Source: JAVJPJ01 sp040217295
Lineage (GTDB): Bacteria; Pseudomonadota; Alphaproteobacteria; Rhodobacterales; Rhodobacteraceae
DNA length: 24,333 bases
Reading direction: 5' to 3'
Assembly (NCBI GenBank): GCA_964460185.1
Contig: CAYWTM010000042.1
Coordinates: 1 to 24,333, forward strand
Both the position numbers and the translations under genes were made by a program. Shown in pieces: positions 1 to 6,304 of the stretch (positions within the stretch are counted from its first letter, which is position 1; every line of letters starts with the position of its first letter). The notes below the pieces were generated by a model that searched no databases, was not told the origin of the DNA, and worked only from the letters and a program-made list of their open reading frames with translations.

Positions 1-521
1 AACCCACGCTGATGCCCTGGGCCACGGTGGCGCAGAATGTCTGGCTGCCGTTCCGTCTGGCCGGCAAAAGCTACTCCGAGGTCAAGGACGACGTGCTGGA
101 GGTGCTGCGTCTCGTGGGGCTCGAGAAGTTCCTGAATGCCTATCCGAGGGAACTGTCAGGCGGCATGAAGATGCGCGTCTCGATTGCACGGGCGATCGTG
201 ACCAATCCGCGCCTGATCTTGATGGATGAACCCTTTGCCGCGCTGGACGAAATCACGCGGCACAAATTGAACAATGACCTGCTGAAGCTGAAGGATCAGA
301 TCGGCTGCACCGTGATCTTCGTCACCCATTCGGTGTTCGAGTCGGTCTTCTTGTCGGACCGGATCGTGGTCATGGCCGCACGCCCCGGGCGTGTCTTGAC
401 CGAGCTCGAGGTTGATACGCCCTACCCGCGGGGCGAAGAATTCCGGACGTCACCTGAATACGCCGCCCATGCGCGGCGCGCATCAGAAGCGCTGAAAGAG
501 GCGATGGGAGAACCCGCATGA
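1..521 (+). CDS. NitT/TauT-family ABC transporter ATP-binding protein (5' partial)
   Basis: This is the C-terminal two thirds of an ABC ATPase; the reading frame is open to the window edge (first full codon at base 3), so Walker A and the true start lie outside. Visible motifs are a post-Q-loop stretch beginning LMPWATVAQNV, the ABC signature as LSGGM, Walker B ending LILMDEP, the D-loop (ALDE), and the H-loop in IFVTHSVFESVFLSDR. LSGGM and this H-loop form are typical of ATPases for nitrate, sulfonate, taurine and hydroxymethylpyrimidine importers. It would energise uptake at the inner face of the cytoplasmic membrane with the permease encoded next, whose start overlaps this stop by 4 nt (ATGA, 518-521). 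The family is clear. The substrate is not, because the binding protein is not in the window. Confidence 0.93.
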   Translation, partial: PTLMPWATVAQNVWLPFRLAGKSYSEVKDDVLEVLRLVGLEKFLNAYPRELSGGMKMRVSIARAIVTNPRLILMDEPFAALDEITRHKLNNDLLKLKDQIGCTVIFVTHSVFESVFLSDRIVVMAARPGRVLTELEVDTPYPRGEEFRTSPEYAAHARRASEALKEAMGEPA

Positions 522-1381
522 GCCTTGCAGAAAATCAGGCCCTTCCAACAGAGGTCCGTGGCGACGCCGACGAGCTGCGCCGCGCCCGCACCGCGCAGAT
601 CGAACGGGTCGCCAAATGGGCAGCGCCGGTGACGATCATGATCCTGGCGATCATCGGATGGGGCTGGATCGTCGTCGCCAACGAGATCCCGCATTACATC
701 CTGCCGGGCCCCGACAGGGTGTGGGGCAGCCTGGTCGATGACTGGGGCATGCTGATCGACGCGGCCTACCTTACGGGGGGCATCACGCTCCTGGCGCTAT
801 TGCTGGCGGTGGTCGGTGGGGCGGGCCTTGCGATCTTGTTCAACCAGTCAAAGCTGCTGGAGCTGTCGTTTTACCCCTACGCGGTGATCTTGCAGGTCAC
901 CCCGGTGGTGTCGATCGCGCCGCTGATCTTTATCTACGTGGATTCCAAGGTCGCGGGCATGTTGCTGTGCGCGTGGTTGGTGGCGTCTTTTCCGGTGCTC
1001 AGTTCGACAACGCTTGGGCTGAACTCGGTGGATCACAACCTGCGCGATCTGTTCCGCATTTACGGTGCCTCGCGGTGGCAGCGGCTGCGGTTCCTGCAAC
1101 TGCCCTCGGCGCTGCCCTATTTCCTGGGCGGGTTGAAGATCGCCGGGGGGCTCAGCCTGATCGGCGCCGTGGTGGCGGAACTGGTGGCAGGGACAGGCGG
1201 CATCGGCTCGGGCCTGGCGTTCAGAATCCAGGAGGCCGGTTACCGGTTGAACATCGCGCGGATGTTCGCCGCGCTTGCGTTGGTGGCCGCGATGGGCGTG
1301 TTCATTTTTGCCGCACTTAGCGTGCTGTCGCACCTCCTGTTGAAGAACTGGCACGAAAGCGCCGTGAAACGGGAAGTGTGA
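518..1381 (+). CDS. NitT/TauT-family ABC transporter permease
   Basis: This 287-residue inner-membrane permease resembles SsuC/TauC/ThiX-type proteins. A hydrophilic N-terminus (residues 1-33) precedes hydrophobic segments at roughly 35-54, 83-107, 118-140, 146-168, 203-222 and 248-275, which fits the six-helix fold of the family. The cytoplasmic coupling loop (EAA region) lies at about 172-205, with the pattern NLRDLFRIYGAS followed by LPSALPYFLGGLK. The start overlaps the stop of the ATPase gene and the end overlaps the next start, so translation is probably coupled. It presumably forms a homodimeric channel with the upstream ATPase. The association with an amidohydrolase and oxygenase suggests a small nitrogenous organic substrate, which is inference only. 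Confidence 0.93.
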   Translation: MSLAENQALPTEVRGDADELRRARTAQIERVAKWAAPVTIMILAIIGWGWIVVANEIPHYILPGPDRVWGSLVDDWGMLIDAAYLTGGITLLALLLAVVGGAGLAILFNQSKLLELSFYPYAVILQVTPVVSIAPLIFIYVDSKVAGMLLCAWLVASFPVLSSTTLGLNSVDHNLRDLFRIYGASRWQRLRFLQLPSALPYFLGGLKIAGGLSLIGAVVAELVAGTGGIGSGLAFRIQEAGYRLNIARMFAALALVAAMGVFIFAALSVLSHLLLKNWHESAVKREV

Positions 1382-2658
1382 TGGATTTTCTGAGCCTGCC
1401 AAAGGACGCGGTGACGCTGACAAATGTGACCGTGCCCGCCTGCCTCCTGGGACAGGACGGCGATCTGGTCACAACGGAAATCTCGATTGCGGACGGCAAG
1501 ATCGCAGACCCCCAGGCGATGGCCATCGACATGAAGGGTGCGATGGTTCTGCCCGCGTTCGTGGATATGCACACGCATCTGGACAAGGGACATATCTGGG
1601 CCCGGTCCCCCAACCCGGACGGATCCTTCATGGGGGCGCTGACGACGGTGGGCGACGACCGTGTCGCCAACTGGTCGGCCGATGACGTGCGCCGCCGGAT
1701 GGAGTTTTCCCTGCGGGCCGCCTTTGCCCACGGAACCCGTGCGATCCGCACCCATCTGGATTCGATCCCGCCCCAGGATGGCATCAGCTTTCCGGTGTTT
1801 CGCGACCTGCAGGCAGAATGGGCCGGCCGGATAGACCTGCAGGCCGTGTGCCTGATCGGCTGCAATTACTGGACCGATGACAGCGGGCCGTTCGGGCAGA
1901 CCGCCGATCTGGTGGCCGCCACACCCGGTGGCGTGTTGGGCATGGTCACCTATCCGATGGATGATCTGCGCGCGCGCATCCGGGGTTTTCTCGAACAGGC
2001 GGCCGCACGCGGGCTGGATGCCGATTTCCACGTCGACGAGACGATGGATGCCAGCGTAGAAACCCTGCGTGATATCGCCGAGATCAAGATGGAAACCGGG
2101 TTCGGCGGGCGGGTGGTGGTCGGCCATTGCTGTTCCCTGTCGGTGCAGGACGAGACGCGCGCGATGGACACGCTCGACCTGGTGGCGCGGGCCGAGATCG
2201 ATGTGGTCAGCCTGCCCATGTGCAACCTGTACCTGCAGGACCGATCCCCGCAGGGCACGGCGCGCACACCGCGCCAGCGGGGCATCACGCTGGTCCATGA
2301 GATGCGCGCGCGCGATATCCGCGTCAGCTTTGCCTCCGACAACACCCGCGATCCGTTCTATGCCTATGGCGATATGGACATGATCGAAGTGATGCGCGAG
2401 GCCACGCGCATCGGACATCTGGATCATTCCCGTGACGATTGGGTTACCAGCTTTTTGACCGACCCCGCCGCGACATGTGGACTGGACGCGCCATCGCTTT
2501 CCATCGGCGCTGAGGCGGACCTGGTGATCTGCAAGGCGCGCAACTGGACCGAACTTTTCGCGCGGCCGCAATCCGACAGGATTGTCTTGCGCGCGGGCCA
2601 GCAGATTGACCGAACCTTGCCCGATTACGCCGAGCTAGATGATTTGATGAGGACCTGA
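1381..2658 (+). CDS. CodA-like metal-dependent amidohydrolase / deaminase of unknown substrate
   Basis: This 425-residue amidohydrolase-superfamily protein is close in length and layout to E. coli cytosine deaminase CodA. The metal-site residues align by eye: H64 and H66 (motif HTHLDKGH), H217 and E220 (HVDE), H249 (GHCCSL) and D320 (ASDNTRDPF), matching CodA H61, H63, H214, E217, H246 and D313. The stretch NLYLQDR and the later RGITLVHEM also match CodA. Two substrate-contact positions differ: CodA Gln156 appears replaced in the CLIGCN stretch, and Asp314 is Asn321. It probably hydrolyses an exocyclic amine or ring amide of a heterocycle other than cytosine. ATG at 1381 is preferred over GTG at 1378 because GGGAAG at 1371-1376 leaves more room. 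It overlaps the permease stop and abuts the next gene. Confidence 0.88.
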   Translation: MDFLSLPKDAVTLTNVTVPACLLGQDGDLVTTEISIADGKIADPQAMAIDMKGAMVLPAFVDMHTHLDKGHIWARSPNPDGSFMGALTTVGDDRVANWSADDVRRRMEFSLRAAFAHGTRAIRTHLDSIPPQDGISFPVFRDLQAEWAGRIDLQAVCLIGCNYWTDDSGPFGQTADLVAATPGGVLGMVTYPMDDLRARIRGFLEQAAARGLDADFHVDETMDASVETLRDIAEIKMETGFGGRVVVGHCCSLSVQDETRAMDTLDLVARAEIDVVSLPMCNLYLQDRSPQGTARTPRQRGITLVHEMRARDIRVSFASDNTRDPFYAYGDMDMIEVMREATRIGHLDHSRDDWVTSFLTDPAATCGLDAPSLSIGAEADLVICKARNWTELFARPQSDRIVLRAGQQIDRTLPDYAELDDLMRT

Positions 2659-4071
2659 ATGCAACCCAACGTCGCTGCGGCCAAGGCCGCCCTTGCCCAT
2701 ATCGAGCAAGACGAGAACCCGGCCACCATCCGCGCGAAAAGCCGGGATTTCTTTTGGTATTCGCCGGTCCTGAAAGACGCGATGGACCACCTTGAGGCCG
2801 ATTTCGTGGTGAACCCGAAATCCGAGGCCGAGGTCATCGAGGTCTTGCGGGTCTGCTATGCCCATGACGTGCCCGTCACAACGCGCGGGGCCGGCACCGG
2901 CAACTACGGGCAGGCGATGCCGATGCGCGGCGGCTGCGTCATGCATCTGCGGCACATGAATGCGGTGAAGGAAGTGCATCCGGGCCGCGTGATCTGCGAA
3001 CCGGGGATCTTGCTCAAGGACCTGGATGCGGAATGCAAGGCGCAGTCAGGACAGGAAATCCGGATGTTTTCCTCGACCTGGGCCACGGCCACGATCGGCG
3101 GCTTCATCGCCGGCGGCTCGGGCGGGGTCGGGTCGATCCACTGGGGGTCCTTGCGCGATCTGGGCAACATCATCCGCCTGCGGGTCGTCACCATGGAGGA
3201 AGAACCGCGCGTTCTGGAGTTCCGGGGCGAAGAGCTTGCCCGGGTCTCTCATGCCTACGGAACCAACGGCATCATCACCGAAATCGAGATCCCGCTGGCC
3301 CCCGCCTATGACTGGGTCGAGATGTTCGTGGCGACCAAGGATTTCATGGAGGCCACGCGCTTCACCGATGCGCTGGCCAATCAGGACGGGATCTTGCTGA
3401 AGCTCGCGTCGGTCTATGAGGCGCCCGCGCCCTTCGATTATTTCTCACGGGTGAAGCCGCATATCGAAGCCGATGACACGTTGATCGGGCTGATGGTGGC
3501 GCCGCATTCCATGGACGGGTTCCTCACCTTCCTCGGGCGCCGCCCCGAGGCACGCCTGATCTACCGGTCGGACGCCTCCGACTGGCCCAAGACACCGGGC
3601 CCGGTGTTCGAATACGGCTGGAACCATACCACGCTGAGAGCGTTGAAAGTCGATCCGTCGATCACCTATCTGCAGGTCCGCTACGGTTTCCCGGACCATG
3701 TCGAGCTGATCGAAAGGATGCGCGACGCGTTGAGCCCCGAGGTTCTGCAGCATCTCGAAGCGATCAAGATGGACGGCAAGGTCGCTTTTGCCGGTCTGAG
3801 CCTGGTGAAATTCACCACGCCCGAACGGCTGGACGAGATCGTGCGCATGCATGAAGAGGCCGGCGCCATGATCTTCAACCCGCATCGCTACACGCTGGAA
3901 GAGGGCGGGCGGCAATCGGCGGATCAGCGGCAACTCGACTTCAAGCGCGAGGCGGATCCGAAGGGCCTGCTCAACCCGGGCAAGATGGTCACATGGGACG
4001 CGCCGGATTTTGACTATGGCAAGATGTATTCCTATGCTGAGATGACCCCGAAACCGGAGGCTGCGGGATGA
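2659..4071 (+). CDS. FAD-binding oxidoreductase, GlcD / VAO family
   Basis: This 470-residue flavoprotein has the vanillyl-alcohol-oxidase (FAD_binding_4) fold. The FAD pyrophosphate-binding loop TTRGAGTGNYG is at residues 74-84, and the second FAD segment (TIGGFIAGGSGGVGSIHWG) is at 145-163. The C-terminus has the glycolate-oxidase-like pattern ending GLLNPGKM. The family oxidises alpha-hydroxy acids, alcohols or amines and passes electrons to oxygen, quinone or a partner protein. No iron-sulfur motif or signal peptide is seen, so it is probably cytoplasmic. The ATG follows the TGA of the amidohydrolase gene with no gap, so both should be translated together. It may oxidise an intermediate produced by the oxygenase or amidohydrolase of this operon. 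The substrate cannot be read from sequence. Confidence 0.88.
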   Translation: MQPNVAAAKAALAHIEQDENPATIRAKSRDFFWYSPVLKDAMDHLEADFVVNPKSEAEVIEVLRVCYAHDVPVTTRGAGTGNYGQAMPMRGGCVMHLRHMNAVKEVHPGRVICEPGILLKDLDAECKAQSGQEIRMFSSTWATATIGGFIAGGSGGVGSIHWGSLRDLGNIIRLRVVTMEEEPRVLEFRGEELARVSHAYGTNGIITEIEIPLAPAYDWVEMFVATKDFMEATRFTDALANQDGILLKLASVYEAPAPFDYFSRVKPHIEADDTLIGLMVAPHSMDGFLTFLGRRPEARLIYRSDASDWPKTPGPVFEYGWNHTTLRALKVDPSITYLQVRYGFPDHVELIERMRDALSPEVLQHLEAIKMDGKVAFAGLSLVKFTTPERLDEIVRMHEEAGAMIFNPHRYTLEEGGRQSADQRQLDFKREADPKGLLNPGKMVTWDAPDFDYGKMYSYAEMTPKPEAAG

Positions 4072-4102
4072 GGGATTTCGCTGCGCTTCGCGCACCGACC
4101 CG

Positions 4103-4153
4103 GCGAGGGGCCAGCCCCTCGCGCTCCCCGGGATATTTGGAAAACAGAGAAGG
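4103..4153 (+). repeat. Intergenic hairpin-plus-ATATTT element, copy 1
   Basis: The 91-nt gap between the FAD oxidoreductase and the next gene holds a perfect hairpin (GCGAGGGG at 4103-4110 and CCCCTCGC at 4115-4122, with C and G of the CCAG loop also able to pair). Ten bases later comes ATATTT (4133-4138), then an A-rich stretch ending GAGAAGG (4147-4153). The last part lies 9 nt before the ATG at 4163 and can serve as its ribosome-binding site. From memory, Rhodobacteraceae genomes contain many intergenic sequences of this design. A related, diverged copy lies at 21528-21568 on the other strand. Confidence 0.6.
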
Positions 4154-4162
4154 CGGGGCGTG

Positions 4163-4744
4163 ATGGGCCGGGCGCTTGTCCTGTTCGCGCATCCCTGCCC
4201 CGAGAGTTTCTCGGCGGCCCTGCACGAGACCGTGGTCGCGCGACTGGGCGCGGCGGGGTGGGACGTGGATGACTGCGATCTGAACGCAGAGGGGTTTTAC
4301 CCGGTCCTGGGCGAAGCCGAACGGCGCGGCTATCACGAGGAGCCGGGGAATATCGGGCCCGTTGCAGGGTATGTGGACCGCGTGCGTGCTGCCGATGCGC
4401 TTGTGATGGTGTTTCCGGTCTGGAATTTCGGGTATCCGGCGATCCTGAAAGGGTTCCTGGACCGCGTCTTTCTGCCGGGCGTGTCCTTTCGGCTGGAGAA
4501 CGGCAAGGTCAGGCCGAACCTGACACAGATCCGGAAGCTGGCGGCGGTCACCACCTATGGCGGGACCCGAACGCGCGCGATGCTGGTGGGCGATCCACCC
4601 CGAAAATGCGTGACGCGGGCGGTCTGGCATGTGTGCCGGCCTGAAAAGATGAAATACCTGGCGCTGTATGACATGAACCGGGCCGGCGACGAGAAACGGG
4701 CATCGTTCCTTGCACGGGTCGGCCGGGAGATGGAGGCATTCTGA
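4163..4744 (+). CDS. Flavodoxin-fold NAD(P)H:quinone-oxidoreductase-like protein, paralogue 1
   Basis: This 193-residue protein belongs to the Flavodoxin_2 (NQO/MdaB/KefF-like) family. FMN or FAD phosphate-binding residues lie in FAHPCPESFS (8-17). The central flavin loop is FPVWNFGYPAILKGFLDR (84-101), a hallmark of the family, and the TTYGG loop is at 130-134. Members transfer two electrons from NAD(P)H to quinones, azo compounds or other electron-poor aromatics. The ATG at 4163 is chosen over GTG at 4160 because GAGAAGG sits 9 nt upstream. It follows a 91-nt gap with a hairpin element, the only sizeable gap in the operon, and lies 1 nt before a paralogue. It may reduce the pathway substrate or recycle quinone or flavin reductant; which of these is not visible. 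Confidence 0.85.
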   Translation: MGRALVLFAHPCPESFSAALHETVVARLGAAGWDVDDCDLNAEGFYPVLGEAERRGYHEEPGNIGPVAGYVDRVRAADALVMVFPVWNFGYPAILKGFLDRVFLPGVSFRLENGKVRPNLTQIRKLAAVTTYGGTRTRAMLVGDPPRKCVTRAVWHVCRPEKMKYLALYDMNRAGDEKRASFLARVGREMEAF

Positions 4745-4745
4745 C

Positions 4746-5378
4746 ATGCGGGCGCTGGTCGTCTATTGCCATCCACGCCGCGGCAGCTTTACCGAAGCCG
4801 TGCGCGATGTCATTTTGGACAAGCTGGAGGCGGCGGGCGCAGAGATCAGGCTCCGGGATCTTTATGCCGAGGGGTTCAACCCGGTTCTGTCCAGTCACGA
4901 GCACGAGATCTACGAGGACGAGACCGTCAACCAGGACCCGGTGCAAAGCCATTGTGACGATCTGAAATGGTGTGACACGCTGATCTTTGTCTATCCGACA
5001 TGGTGGTACGGATTGCCTGCCATGATCAAGGGATGGCTGGACCGCGCAATGGTGCCGGGCGTCGCGTTCGTGATGCCCGACGAACAGAATTCCGATATTC
5101 GCCCGGGCCTGACCAATATCGCGCGCATGGGCGTTTTCACGACCTGCGGGGCAAGCCGTTGGCTGACCTTCCTGGTGGGCGCGCCCGGAAAGCGGACATT
5201 GATGCGCGGTGTCCGTCTGTTGTGCGGCAAAGGGTGCAGGACCACCTTTGCCGCCCATTATCTCATGGACAGCTCGACGACGGAAAGTCGCGCCCGCCAT
5301 CTTGCCAATGTTGCCGCGAAGATGGACAGGTTCATCGGACGGGCCACGCCCCGAACACAGAAGGACGCCACCGCATGA
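4746..5378 (+). CDS. Flavodoxin-fold NAD(P)H:quinone-oxidoreductase-like protein, paralogue 2
   Basis: This 210-residue protein is of the same Flavodoxin_2 family as the gene just upstream. Matching blocks are YCHPRRGSFT (7-16), YPTWWYGLPAMIKGWLDR in the middle of the chain, and a TTCGAS loop where the paralogue has TTYGG. It has about 17 extra residues, including a basic C-terminal tail. In-frame starts further upstream (for example 4710) would lie inside the previous gene; ATG 4746 falls 1 nt after that gene's TGA and directly opens the first beta-strand. The pair probably arose by tandem duplication and then diverged, so a heterodimer or two sequential reductions are both possible. Its stop overlaps the next start by ATGA (5375-5378). 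Confidence 0.85.
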   Translation: MRALVVYCHPRRGSFTEAVRDVILDKLEAAGAEIRLRDLYAEGFNPVLSSHEHEIYEDETVNQDPVQSHCDDLKWCDTLIFVYPTWWYGLPAMIKGWLDRAMVPGVAFVMPDEQNSDIRPGLTNIARMGVFTTCGASRWLTFLVGAPGKRTLMRGVRLLCGKGCRTTFAAHYLMDSSTTESRARHLANVAAKMDRFIGRATPRTQKDATA

Positions 5379-6298
5379 TACCGGTTCTGGATTTCGAGCG
5401 CTTCACCAATGACCGCGACGGGTTCATCGCCGATCTTGGCGCGGCCGCGCGCGGGCCCGGGTTCTTCTTGCTGAAAGGTCATGGCATCGACCCCGCGTTG
5501 CAGGCCGAGGTCTTTGCCCAGGCTGACCGTTTCTTTGCCCTGCCGCAGGCGGCGAAAGAGGCCGTTTCGATCCTGAAGACGCCGCATTACCGGGGATGGG
5601 CGCATGATGGGTTGGAAAGCCTGGATGAAACCTCGGGCCAGAAAGACCGCAAGGAAAGCTTCAACATCGGGCTGGATCTGCCTTTGGATGACCCGCGCGT
5701 CGTTGCGGGCGAGCCGTTTCGCGGTGTGAACCAATGGCCGGACCTGCCGGGGTTTCGCGACAGCATGCTGGCCTATTACGATGCCGCGCTGGATCTGGGT
5801 GTGCGCCTGGCGCGCGCCATCGCACTGGACCTGGGCCAGCCGGAGGATTACTTCGATTGCGCCTTTATCGATCCACTGGCGGCCCTCAGGGTGCTGCATT
5901 ACCCGCCTGCGAGCGGCGCGCGGGGTGAGATCGGTGCCGGCGCGCATTCCGATTACGGGGTGGTCACCTTGCTGATGACAGATGGCGAGGGCGGATTGCA
6001 GGTCAAGGCGCGGGATGGCGACTGGATGGATGTGCCGCATCTGGACGGCGCTTACGTGGTCAATATCGGTGACTGCCTTATGCGGTGGACCAACGATATC
6101 TACGTCTCGACCCCGCATCGTGTCTTGCCTCCGAGACGTCAGCGCCGATCCGTCGCCATGTTCATCGAGGCCAACCCGGATGTCGTCGTTCAGGCGTTGC
6201 CCGGCACCGGCGCGCCGAAATATGCCCCGATCCGGGCCGTGGATTATCTGCAGTCGCGCCTGGACGCGACCTACAACGAAAAGGTCGAGAAAGCCTGA
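5375..6298 (+). CDS. Isopenicillin-N-synthase-like Fe(II)/2-oxoglutarate-dependent oxygenase
   Basis: This 307-residue protein has the non-haem iron dioxygenase fold. The N-terminal DIOX_N-type region has the GFFLLKGHGI pattern (29-38). The C-terminal jelly roll carries the iron ligands H191 and D193 (GAHSDYG) and H248 (STPHRVL), followed nine residues later by R257-x-S259, the RxS motif that holds the co-substrate carboxylate. These spacings match isopenicillin N synthase and 2OG oxygenases such as fungal thymine 7-hydroxylase. The family hydroxylates or demethylates small molecules in the cytoplasm. The ATG at 5375 overlaps the preceding stop; longer in-frame starts would run through the preceding gene. 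It is the last gene of the operon and ends 6 nt from the convergent beta-galactosidase gene. Confidence 0.9.
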   Translation: MIPVLDFERFTNDRDGFIADLGAAARGPGFFLLKGHGIDPALQAEVFAQADRFFALPQAAKEAVSILKTPHYRGWAHDGLESLDETSGQKDRKESFNIGLDLPLDDPRVVAGEPFRGVNQWPDLPGFRDSMLAYYDAALDLGVRLARAIALDLGQPEDYFDCAFIDPLAALRVLHYPPASGARGEIGAGAHSDYGVVTLLMTDGEGGLQVKARDGDWMDVPHLDGAYVVNIGDCLMRWTNDIYVSTPHRVLPPRRQRRSVAMFIEANPDVVVQALPGTGAPKYAPIRAVDYLQSRLDATYNEKVEKA

Positions 6299-6304
6299 TC
6301 GGGT

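Noticed and set aside
1240..2571. A 443-codon open frame on the - strand opposite the amidohydrolase gene.
   Set aside because: Antisense to a gene with all its metal-site residues; the product shows no recognisable fold.
4103..4122. The hairpin before the first flavodoxin-fold gene as an intrinsic terminator splitting the first operon.
   Set aside because: No T tract follows, and the element form plus its ribosome-binding-site-like tail fit an inserted repeat better; partial termination cannot be excluded.
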